Program-made: the position numbers and the translations under genes
Notes under the pieces: generated by a model
Told to the model about the DNA's origin: nothing
Databases searched by the model: none
What the model saw: the letters and a program-made list of their open reading frames with translations, nothing else
From: Taudactylus pleione
Lineage: Eukaryota; Chordata; Amphibia; Anura; Myobatrachidae
NCBI GenBank assembly: GCA_031769625.1
Contig: JAUIMM010000483.1
Span: forward strand, 5,896,001-5,960,000
Direction of reading: 5' to 3'
Length of the DNA: 64,000 nucleotides
Part shown: piece after piece, positions 55,678-63,706 of the stretch
Numbering within the stretch: the stretch's first letter is position 1
How the letters are laid out: each line of letters begins with the position of its first letter

Positions 55678-55831
55678 CTACATTGATCATAGAGACGAAA
55701 GCTCGCGAACCGCGAGATTTCAGCCTCTATCGTTTTGCCTCGGTTTCATGATCCGACCAGGCGGGAAACTCAGAGCCTGCTTGGATGCGACTCGGTTATG
55801 CTAAATTCTGGTGGGTTTGGATATTAAAAGG

Positions 55832-55894
55832 CAAGCAAACATTGTAACAAAGCAATGAGGAAGGCAAGTCAGATATTTGGTTGCATAGGGAGAG
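55832..55894 (+). pseudogene. CR1 reverse transcriptase, segment 2
   Basis: Continues the CR1 reading after the hAT target duplication: NEEGKSDIW- or KASQIFGCIG-type readings in neighbouring frames, typical of the CR1 thumb. It ends at GGGAGAG, the duplication of the next insertion. Confidence 0.7.
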
Positions 55895-56340
55895 CAGAAT
55901 TGGTATGAAATACCGCCGGACGCATGGCCGGCGGTTCGATTCCCATCAGCGGCAGCCCGACAGGAGCAGAGTGCGACGCAGCGGAAGCCCAACAGTGCTG
56001 GAAATCCCGATCGTCGATAGGCAAGTATTTACTAACCTAACCCCCCTAACCCTCCTTAGGGGTGCCTAACCCTAACTTTCCCCCCAAGTGCCAAACCGTA
56101 ATCCCCCCTCTAAGTGCCTAACCCTAACCACCCCCTTCCCCGCTGCCTAAACCTAAGTCCCCCGGGGGGGTGCCTAACCCTAAGTCCCCCCCGGGAGCCC
56201 TAAACCTAACCCTCCCCCGCCGTGGCTGTCCGCTCGCGGCGCCCGGCGTCCGGGAAATGCGGGCGTCTACATCTAGACGCCCGGCATTTCACCCTTGCCG
56301 GGAAATGGCAGTCAGGAAGTCGGCTTCCCGATTGCCTCCC
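55895..56340. mobile_element. CCCTAACC-bearing element inserted in CR1
   Basis: Flanked by GGGAGAG on both sides (55888-55894, 56341-56347). It begins CAGAATTGGTATGAAATACC, holds GCCGGCGGTTCGATTCCC, a CCTAACCCTAAC array with AGTGCC and CCCCC spacers (56034-56215), and a GCGTCTACATCTAGACGC palindrome. No terminal inverted repeat is seen. It is the reverse-oriented relative of 43627-44030. The longer duplication and lack of inverted ends could mean a retroposed element. Confidence 0.75.
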
Positions 56341-56567
56341 GGGAGAGGAATCAGTAGTAGAAAGAAAGTAGTGATAATACCACTGTATAGGTCATTGGTA
56401 CGTCCTCATCTCGAATACGGTGTTCAGTTCTGGAGGCCATATCTCCAGAAGGATATTAATACATTAGAGACTGTACAAAGAAGGGCAACTAAAATGGTGC
56501 AAGGTATACACCACAAAACGTACCAGGAAAGACTAAAAGATCTTAATATGTATAGTTTGGAAAAAAG
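56341..56567 (+). pseudogene. CR1 reverse transcriptase, segment 3
   Basis: Reads [46 protein letters not shown] and [14 protein letters not shown], the CR1 thumb/C-terminal signature. The frame joins exactly to segment 2 across the GGGAGAG duplication. It stops at a foldback insertion. Confidence 0.85.
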
Positions 56568-57132
56568 GGATCTTCCCTCCAGCACACTATAGCAAACTCA
56601 AAAATACTTAAATCCTACATAATAATAGAGATTCAGAGGTATTAGTTACATACATTTGCAAATATATGAATAAGCGACAGGCCAATCGTCAAGGCTCCTC
56701 TATACTGGCGTCCCTAACTTTAAGGGGTTCACATTCGAGAAGCAAGACACCCCCAAAAAATTCTATCCTTACACATCTATTCTTTGCACTTCACTTACAC
56801 CTTTTTTCCCCCTTTCGTGTGATGCCCTGCGGATGGTCCTTGGCTAGAATTTTTTGGGGTGCCATGCTTCTCGGACGTGAACCCCTTACTGTTAGGGACG
56901 CCAGTATAGAGGAGTCTTGATGATTGACCTGGCGCTTATTCATATATTTGCAAATGTAGGTAACTAATACCTCTGAATCTCTATCATTATGTAGGATTTA
57001 AGTATTTTTGAGTTTGCTACAGTGTGCTGGAGGGAAAATCCCTTTTTTCTGTGCTCAGTGTAAACTCCGCCCTTTACAAGCACCTGTGCTAAGTCATTAA
57101 GCTGATTTGAGCAACTACCATATTTTTTGTAT
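56568..57132. mobile_element. Foldback insertion with 15-bp target duplication
   Basis: Flanked by TATGTATAGTTTGGA on both sides (about 56549-56563 and 57132-57146). Arms of about 190 bp (56567-56762 and 56848-57044) are about 93% identical in inverse, with an 85-bp loop. An unpaired tail (57045-57131, ending CATATTTTTTG) follows. A 15-bp duplication is too long for hAT or Harbinger and points to a retrotransposition-like event. Confidence 0.7.
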
Positions 57133-57422
57133 GTATAGTTTGGAGCAGAGAAGGGAAAGGGGGGACATGATAGAAATGTTCAAATATATAAAGGGTTTTA
57201 ACAAGGTAAAGGAGACATTCTTCAAAGAAAGAGAAGTATTAGAACCAGAGGACATGTTCTAAAACTGGAGGGTGGTAGGTTCAGGGGAAATTTTAGGAAA
57301 AATTACTTCACAGAAAGGGTAGTGGACAAGTGGAATAGCCTCCCATCAGAGGTGGTAGAGGCTAAGACAGTAGAGCAATTTAAACATGCATGGGATAGAC
57401 ATAAGGATATCCTTCAGACAGG
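57133..57422 (+). pseudogene. CR1 reverse transcriptase, C-terminal segment 4
   Basis: Resumes at MYSLEQRRERGDMIEMFKY with IKGFNKV; after a frameshift RGHVLKLEGGRFRGNFRKN and YFTERVVDKWNSLPSEVVEA, then KTVEQFKHAWDRHK. These are the usual CR1 C-terminal motifs. The 3' untranslated tail appears to be lost; sequence turns into the MITE near 57423. Confidence 0.85.
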
Positions 57423-57830
57423 AAGTGGCGTTTGTGGGTGGTGAGGGGTTTGGTCATGCGAACGCAGGCGTGTCAGTGCGTTTGAACGCTGTTGCAGGGG
57501 CGTGCATATATTATTCACAGCGAACCCATATGCAGCCCGAGTACTCACTGCGTGCAGGAAGTTAAACAACTTCTACGGCAGGGTCATGTCAACCACAAGA
57601 GTGCGTGCAGCTCCGATGTTAATCTACATTACCGATGATTTTGCATACTTACACGAGTACGGATGTGAGAAGTGTGTAAGGGGGTATTATGTAGTGCTGG
57701 GAGTCTGCATCTTGTGCTGCGACGACAGTGCAAATGCAATCATTAGCATATTTTCACAGTGGCCGGTTGCGTGTGAACGCTGCATTGTGATCCAACCTGA
57801 ATCAGGCCCTCAGTTTTAACTCAGAACAGA

Positions 57831-58369
57831 GGGCCTGATTCAGAGCTGAACGCTCTGACCAGAGCGCTCGCTCTGAATCAGGGCCCTCCTACCTTTTTTT
57901 GGAGCGTCCTCATGGACGCTCGCATAGCTGTGGGTTACCACCCACAGCTATAGCGAGCGTCCATGATGATGGTCGCAATGGTCTTGACCATCGCGACCAT
58001 CGGGCTTGCGACGGAGACCCTGCGGTAGGGTCTCGCTGCCGCAAGCCCTGGAGTGATTTTGGCTCTATCAGAGCCAAAACCACTCCCACTGACATCACTA
58101 GTGATATCAGTGGGGCCGGCTTCAGACGGTAGGTGTTCCCATGGGAACGCCTCCGTCTGGCAGGCACGCCCACCAAAGGGGGCGTGCTGTCAATCAACAT
58201 CGACAGCAGGCCCCCTTTGGTGCGAGACCCGGAGCGACAGCTTGGCTGTCGCAGTCCGGGTCTCGCGCATGCGCACGACGGAGCTCTCTCCGTCGTGCGC
58301 ATGCGCAGTGGGGCAACATCGACCCGTTTGCGAGCGTCCTTTGCTCGTGAACGGGTCTGAATGACCCCC
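57831..58369. mobile_element. Hairpin-chain MITE, full copy, 539 bp
   Basis: Starts GGGCCTGATTCAGAGC and ends GGGTCTGAATGACCCCC; flanked by AGA on both sides (57828-57830, 58370-58372). Eleven consecutive hairpins cover almost all of it: about 57831-57886, 57914-57962, 57968-58001, 58002-58048, 58051-58085, 58087-58114, 58123-58159, 58173-58220, 58222-58266, 58265-58306 and 58321-58357. Three other copies keep the order. The 130-codon minus frame and the overlapping plus frames are artefacts of the palindromes. Confidence 0.9.
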
Positions 58370-58464
58370 AGAGTTCGGAAAGATACAGTAGATCATCGTT
58401 GCGAATTAGCTTTAACGGTTTAGGCAGCGTAAGCCAAGTAAGCGCTCAGACATCCGTTTTTTTC

Positions 58465-58650
58465 ATTGACTTGCTTCACTAAAATAGTCACTGCTCGGCT
58501 CCCTTATGTCATACATTAATATGTCATACACCTAACCCTTCCTCCACACATGCTCTATAGAATAGCGAAAACTACATCAAAATCCGTCAAATGGTTCTCG
58601 AGATTAACTCGTACACACAAACAGACGCCTACTTTATTGTATACTAAGTA
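58465..58650 (+). mobile_element. Retroelement-like 3' tail (as at 8890)
   Basis: GACTTGCTTCACTAAAATAG, CCTTCCTCCACACATGCTCT and CGAGATTAACTCGTACACAC then CAGACGCCTACTTTATTGTA match the tail of the repeat at 7985-9062. Only the 3' end is present. Confidence 0.5.
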
Positions 58651-58699
58651 TAGATAGGCAGACTATCTATACATAGTCTGTACATGTGTTTCGGATACA

Positions 58700-59530
58700 C
58701 CAAGGGGTGCTAAAATCCATGCTCGCTTACCAAAAAAGTAAGCTCGGGCCGGCCTTGTGTAGAGGACACGTACACTTTTAATAAAAATACGCTATTAGTA
58801 TTTAAATGTACAAAAACCACAAAAAACATGATGTTCTTATACAGGGTTTTTTTTTTCCCCATAGAACAACACAGCAGTCATTTTTCATGTACATTTAATT
58901 AGCACTTGTGAAAAGATTTATTTCTTACATAAAGGAATTGGGGTAACTTTTTTTTTTGTTTTGTTTGCATATAAGTATTCAAAGCATCTCGCTGTTATTT
59001 TGTAAATTCCAACGCTATTTTATTACAGGTACAAAAGCACAAATTAAAACAAAAATGCAGCAAAAACAAATGTCAACTTTACTCTTAAGTTAATTACGGC
59101 TGCAAAAAGTTCTCTCCATATGAGCTATTTACCTGTGACATGCGCTGCAAACTTAAATACTGTCATCAAAATAGGTTTTCTAGGTATATAGTGGTCTGCA
59201 AAAGTAAGGACAATGTTGACTACCATGGTCTTCTTGTTTTGTATCTATACAGAGCATCTATATTGCCCCGCAGCTGGTGCCATGTATAATATGGGATTTA
59301 CTGATCACTGGCTTATATCTTGTCTGTATGTGTTTCACAATACAGCTTTAATGTTGTTTTAGCTGCTGTCTCTCAAGCCTACTGTATACAAGGGCTTTTG
59401 GATGTGGCTTACAAGCCATCCCTCTACATGTCCAATAAGAGCTGCCCCTTGCAAAGAGAGGACTTCCGGGTTTATGACCTGGGAAACCTATCGCGCATGC
59501 GCTGCCGCCCGGAGAGAGCATTCTAGGGCG
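58700..59530. other. Unique sequence
   Basis: No features recognised. A TAGATAGGCAGACTATCTA-type palindrome lies at about 58651-58672. Confidence 0.35.
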
Positions 59531-59642
59531 TAGTACGAGGGTGTTTTAATAAATAAGGTAACAAGACCTCTCTGTAAATTTATTCAACTCATATATATAT
59601 ATATGTATATATATTATACACACTGTACATATGATCAATAGC

Positions 59643-59818
59643 AGGGACGGACTGGCGCTGCTGAGCAGCCCTGGCAGTCCCCATGCGTGCGCCGCAGACA
59701 AGTAGGCCGGAAAAAGGGGCATGGCATTGTCTCAAAAAAGGCGTGGTTACATCTCACGGGGGGGCATGCCGCGAGTCATGGGGACCTGGCCTCGCGGCAC
59801 ACCTCCATCTGTCAGTCC
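59643..59818. mobile_element. CAGGGACGGACTGGC hAT-like MITE
   Basis: The start CAGGGACGGACTGGC and the end CTGTCAGTCCTGGCCAAG are imperfect inverses, like CAGGGCCGGACTGGCC-type hAT termini. CpG-rich interior. Confidence 0.5.
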
Positions 59819-59879
59819 TGGCCAAGCAGAGCGTTGGGAGGTGGAGATGCTCAGCCACAGTTTAACAATGGACCAGCAC

Positions 59880-60415
59880 ATCTGGCCATCAGTCCTTCTG
59901 TTATTTTTCCGCATAGTCCCTATACTTGTCTAAGCATTTGTTCCATTGGTACACCCAGGCATCTATCCCGCCATAGAAGAAATCAGTGTCAAGCACCTGA
60001 GGCCAGGACATGACGGCTTGCTGAACTTCACCATCAGTTGCCTTCCACCCAGGTGCTTCTTCAATGGTGCAAAGAGATGGAAATCACTCGGTGCCAGGTC
60101 AGGGCTTTAGGGAGGAAGGTCAAGTGCACAAGAAACAATCTCATCCTATTGGTTTTGTGAACTTCTGTGAGTTGCTTCGGTACCCAGCGTGATCACTTTT
60201 TCTTGTACCCCAGTTGCTCATGAGCGATGTTGTGCTCAGTACCCACTGAGATATTCGGTTCGTCAGCAAAGTCAGTCATTCGAATGCGTCTGTCCTTCAT
60301 TGCAGCACAAATTGTCATCTGTGGTGGATGTGCTTGGCCGGCTGGATCGCTGCTCATCTTGAACGTCTGTCATACCGTTATCAAAGGCAGCGCACCAATC
60401 CTATTTCCGTGACAA
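59880..60415 (-). pseudogene. mariner transposase, core deleted
   Basis: Read on the minus strand. The N-terminal DNA-binding part gives QAHPPQMTICAAMKDRRIR then MTDFADEPNISVGTEHNIAH and EQLGYKKK, with RWVPKQLTEVHKTNRM after a stop. This is the second helix-turn-helix of mariner. The next residues belong to the C-terminal end: HRVISISLHH in one frame (LAPSDFHLF in another), EAPGWKATDGEVQQAVMSW and VLDTDFFYGGIDAWVYQWNK then CLDKYRDYAEK. The first two catalytic Asp regions are missing, so the transposase is inactive. Several frameshifts are present. Confidence 0.7.
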
Positions 60416-60439
60416 GACGGTGTCACCGTACACCTCGAC

Positions 60440-60568
60440 AAATTGGCATTATTATCACAGGACTTACCCCAGTATTGGTTTACAATATATTTTTAGTAAA
60501 TCTCAGGCAGATCACATTTCTTATTGCGATCTGCATACTAAAAGTATGCAGATTAAAAGGGTTTAGAG
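60440..60568. mobile_element. GGGCTCTATTTA-family MITE, left remnant
   Basis: ATTATCACAGGACTTACCCC, ATTTTTAGTAAATCTCAGGC and ATCACATTTCTTATTGCGAT align with 21228-21330 of the MITE at 20565-21488. Its right part continues after the hAT at 63296-63402. Confidence 0.7.
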
Positions 60569-60728
60569 TAGGGGTGAGCGGGTTCGGATTTCTGAAATCC
60601 GAACCCCCCCGAGCCCCCCCGATCCGAGGCAGATCCGAGTCAGGCTCGACTTTTCCCGCCTGACTCGGATCTGAAATCGAGGCAAAACGTCATCATCCCG
60701 CCTTCCGAGTCTCGCGGGTTTTGGATCC

Positions 60729-60736
60729 TATATAAG
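60729..60736 (+). promoter_or_regulatory. Putative TATA box of the hAT transposon
   Basis: TATATAAG lies 160 bp from the 5' end, followed by GCGCCATTTTCTCACTCGGC. The same arrangement is seen at 55670 on the minus strand in another copy. Confidence 0.5.
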
Positions 60737-61349
60737 GTACCCGCGTCGGCGCCATTTTCTCACTCGGCTGTGGACAGTGAAGAGGGAGGGTGGGAGTTAG
60801 GGCTGGCTGGGCTGTGTAGTGTAGTGTGTAGTGTAGTATAGTGCAGAGTAGTGTTGTGCTGTGCTGTGCTGCGCTGTGCTGCTGTTGTCCACTACTTCAA
60901 AGTCCATAGGGGCTGGCTGTGTTGTGCTGTGCTGCTGTTGTTAATAGGGGCTGTGTCCACTACTTCAAAGTCCATAGGGGCTGGCTGGACTGTGTTGTGC
61001 AGTCAGTTCTCCATAGGGGCTGTGTCCACTCCAAAGTCCTGTGCAGTGTCCCAGTCCTAAAGGGGTGCTGTAGTGTTGTCCAGGGGGTGCTCTGTCCAAC
61101 AGGGGTGCTCCCCCCAAGTGCTAAAAAAATAATATTTTTTGTGTGTTTGTGAATTGTGTGCGCAGTAGCCGCACGTGCATCAACAAAGTAGTGCCAAGCG
61201 TGCACCTGTGTCATAAGTAAAGGGCCGGCTGGCTTGACCGTTAAAGGGTGCTGTAACCCCCAAAGTACACTCCAGTCCAAACCAAAAACAAATAATATTT
61301 TCTGTGTTTGTGTGCGCTTTAGCCGCACGTATATATCAATATAACATAA

Positions 61350-61680
61350 ATGGAGGACCAAACTTTCTCCGATAAAAATAAAATAGGGAAAGATCAAGAA
61401 CCACTTCCTCCTAGTGCTGTTGCTGCTGCTGGGAGTTGTTCATCATCCCAGAGAGGAAGTAGGAACATCACTACTTTTACTAAACAATTGACCCTCCAAC
61501 AGTCCCTAGCGATGAGGATGAAGTACGACAGCAGTCTTCCTGAAGCAAAACGTATAACTGAGGCCTTGACTGCTATGTTGGTGTTAGACGTGCGTCCGGT
61601 ATCCGCCATTAGTGCAGTGAGATTTAGACAATTGATGGAGGTAGTGTGTCCCCGGTTCCAAATCCCGTCTAGATTCCACC
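61350..61680 (+). pseudogene. hAT transposase, N-terminal-side piece
   Basis: An open frame from ATG 61350 gives LTLQQSLAMRMKYDSSLPEA then RITEALTAMLVLDVRPVSAI, QLMEVVCPRFQIPSRFHL. The same segments occur after the BED finger in the copy at 52101 (ITAMLVLDVRPVSTI, CPRYQIPSRFHF). The frame then runs into the tandem repeats, so the catalytic core is cut off. Confidence 0.75.
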
Positions 61681-62262
61681 TGCATCCTCAAAGCAGCAGC
61701 GACAAGCGTGCGTCTGTCTGTTAAAGGGTGGTGTAACCCTCAAAGTGCTCCAAAAAATAAAAAACTATTTTTTTAATGTGTTTGTGACTTGTGTGCGATG
61801 TAGCCGCACGTGCATCAACATAGTAGCAGCGCCAAGCGTGCGCCTGTGTCATAAGTCAAGGGCTGGTTTGGACATCTCGTCCGGACTGAAGGACATGCCA
61901 ACAATTTCTGACAAGTCTACTGTCACTGCATATGATACTGTCCTCAAAGCAGCAGCGACAAGCGTGCGTCTGTCTGTTAAAGGGTGGTGACACCCTCAAA
62001 GTGTGCTACACAAACAATAAAAATATTCTTCTTCTTTTTTCTGTCTTTGTGCATTGTGTGGGCTGTAGCCGCACTTGCATCCTCAAAGCAGCAGCGACAA
62101 GCGTGCGTCTGTCTGTTAAAAGGTGGTGACACCCTCAAAGTGTGCTACACAAACAATAAAAATATTCTTATTTTTTCTGTCTTTGTGAATTGTGTGGGCT
62201 GTAGCCGCACTTGCATCCTCAAAGCAGCAGCGACAAGCGTGCGTCTGTCTGTTAAAGGATTA
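61681..62262. repeat. 135-bp tandem repeats inside the hAT
   Basis: The motif CCTCAAAGCAGCAGCGACAA then GCGTGCGTCTGTCTGTTAAA recurs at about 61686, 61942, 62077 and 62216. Between copies lie GGTGGTGACACCCTCAAAGT, ACAAACAATAAAAATATTC and TGTAGCCGCAC. The last two spacings are 135 and 139 bp. The block sits where the catalytic core would be. Confidence 0.85.
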
Positions 62263-62569
62263 CATCGGTGACAGCATCCAAGTAGGCATGTCAGACAGTC
62301 CGTACCTGTACTGGCAGGAAAAAGAAGCAATTTGGAGGTCCCTGTACAAACTGGCTCTATTTTACCTGAGTTGCCCCCCCTCCAGTGTGTACTCCGAAAG
62401 AGTGTTTAGTGCAGCCGGGAACTTTGTCAGCGAAAGGTGTAGGAGGTTGCTTCCACAAAATGTGGAGAAGATGATGCTCATAAAATTAATTATCAACTCT
62501 TCCAGGGAGACCAGCCTCCAGAACGTACAGAGGGACCTGTGGTGGTGGATTCCAGTGGGGACGAGTTAA
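62245..62569 (+). pseudogene. hAT C-terminal dimerisation domain (hATC)
   Basis: Reads YLYWQEKEAIWRSLYKLAL, FYLSCPPSSVYSERVFSAA, GNFVSERCRRLLPQNVEK and MMLIKLIIN. The order (W, L..A..YL..P.S...ER.FS.AG, R..L.P..V....F/I..N) is the diagnostic hATC block of ZBED-like and Ac-type transposases. It is open and well conserved to the stop near 62567. It is joined to tandem repeats at its 5' side, so no complete protein can be read. Confidence 0.85.
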
Positions 62570-63303
62570 TAGTCTGTGATAGATGAGGATGTACACAACA
62601 CTGAAGAGGGTGAGGAATCGGTGGATGAGGAGGATGAGGACGACATCTTGCCTCCGTAGAGCCAGTTTGTGCAGGGACAGATTAATTGCCAGCTTGTTTT
62701 GTGGGGGCCCAAACGAACCAATCATTTCAGCCACAAACGTGTGGCAGACCCTGGCGCTGAAATGTTTGGTTTGTTAAAGTGTGCATGTCCTGTTTATACA
62801 ACATAAGGGTAGGTGGGAGGGCCCAAGGACAATTCCATCTTGCCCCTCTTTTTTTTCTTTGCATTATGTATAGTTTGGGGCCTAGTTTTTCAAACTGCCA
62901 TCCTGTCTGCCACTGCAGTGCCACTCCTAGATGGACCACGTGTTTGTGCCGCCCACTCGTATCTCTTAGCATAGTCATCCAGCTACCTCGGTGCAACCTT
63001 TTGGACATAAAAACACTATTGTGAGGTGTGAGGTGTTCAGAATAGACTGGAAATTAGTGGAAATTAAGGTTATTGAGGTTAATAATAGTATAGGAGCAGA
63101 AAAACCCACAAATTCTGTGATTTTAGCTGTTTTTATGCTTTTTTTTCAAAAAAATACAGATCCAAAACACAAAACCCAGAACCCAAAACACGGAAGGGTG
63201 GTTTTGGCAAAACCAAACCAGATCCAAAACACGAAGAAAGATCCAGATCCAAAACCAAAACACAAAACACGAAAAGTGGCCGGTGCACACCCCTAGTTTA
63301 GAG

Positions 63304-63402
63304 TAGTTTTTCATGAAAACTACCCTAATTGCCCTTTAAAAAATTTATGAGATACTAAAATTCACATTTTATTAGTAAAAATAATATTGATAAATAGGCC
63401 CC
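63304..63402. mobile_element. GGGCTCTATTTA-family MITE, right remnant
   Basis: TTTTTCATGAAAACTACCCT then AATTGCCCTTTAA and TTTTATTAGTAAAAATAATA, GATAAATAGGCCCC match 21370-21488. Together with 60440-60568 it is one MITE split by the hAT. Confidence 0.7.
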
Positions 63403-63555
63403 TAAGTGATTTGTAATTACTTACTGCTCCAAGCACTGCTTGGCTAGCTGTAGGTCAGGTTTGTCGCCTGCAACCAGTAAAAGCATGCTATCACAAGCAA
63501 GTCCATACCCCTGCACCATTCCGACAGTCCCTGCAAAGTTCCAGCATTATAGCAG
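63403..63555. other. Unique sequence
   Basis: No features recognised. Confidence 0.3.
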
Positions 63556-63706
63556 AGTTTCCCAAACTTGGTCCTCAAGGCTCTCTAACGGTCCAGGTTT
63601 TAAAGGATAACCATGCTAGGGTACAGGTGATTTAATCAATCAGTATCTCATTCTTTTGATTTAACCACCTTTGCTCAACCATGGATATCCTTAAAACCAG
63701 GACTGT
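63556..63706. mobile_element. TTCCCAAACTTGG hAT MITE, truncated
   Basis: GTTTCCCAAACTTGGTCCTC, TAACGGTCCAGGTTTTAAAG and CTTAAAACCAGGACTGTTA align with 17989-18457 and 38325-38518. The last 40 bp are cut off by the next element. Confidence 0.75.

Larger units (their letters stand above)
52101..55823 (-). mobile_element. BED-finger hAT transposon inserted in CR1, 3.7 kb
   Basis: Flanked by TTAAAAGG on both sides (52093-52100, 55824-55831), an 8-bp duplication lying within the CR1 frame. The left end is TAGAGATGTGCGCCGACC. The right end should be the inverse TAGNGATGAGCGGGTTC but is eroded. The coding strand is minus: promoter and leader near 55680, BED finger at about 54250, RNase-H-like core at 53980-52850. 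The C-terminal hATC domain is missing. Confidence 0.85.
51532..57809. mobile_element. GGGCCTGATTCAGG MITE split by a CR1 nest
   Basis: The left end GGGCCTGATTCAGGTTGGAT and the right end ATCCAACCTGAATCAGGCCC are inverse and 6.3 kb apart. The MITE itself is only 51532 to about 51588 plus 57423-57809; everything between belongs to the later CR1 insertion and its own inserts. The right part shares GTTTGTGGGTGG and ACGCAGGCGTG with 44744-45296. Flanking triplets (ACA, TCA) are not identical. Confidence 0.8.
59532..60460 (-). mobile_element. mariner element, 5'-truncated, with insert
   Basis: Coding is on the minus strand, so the 3' end is at low coordinates, where TACGAGGGTGTTTTAATAAA resembles a mariner terminal repeat. 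A hAT-like MITE (59643-59818) and a TA run (59591-59622) interrupt it. The 5' terminal repeat was not found. Confidence 0.65.
60569..63295 (+). mobile_element. hAT transposon derivative, 2.7 kb
   Basis: Ends TAGGGGTGAGCGGGTTC and GGTGCACACCCCTA, flanked by GTTTAGAG on both sides (60561-60568, 63296-63303), an exact 8-bp duplication. In order: subterminal GATCCGA repeats, TATA box (60729), leader with GCTGTGCTG-type repeats, an N-terminal transposase piece (61350-61680), a block of 135-bp tandem repeats, the C-terminal dimerisation domain (62245-62569) and a 3' region ending in CCAAAACAC repeats. Most of the catalytic core is gone. Confidence 0.9.

Noticed and set aside
55925..55950. GGCGGTTCGATTCCC resembling a tRNA B-box
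   Set aside because: No A-box or cloverleaf can be drawn upstream. The motif is part of the CCGGCGG / CGGAATCCC module of the TTAGGG-bearing element.
57910..58364. Frames of up to 130 codons within the full hairpin-chain MITE
   Set aside because: Same reason as 45805-46311. Homologous copies do not keep the frames.
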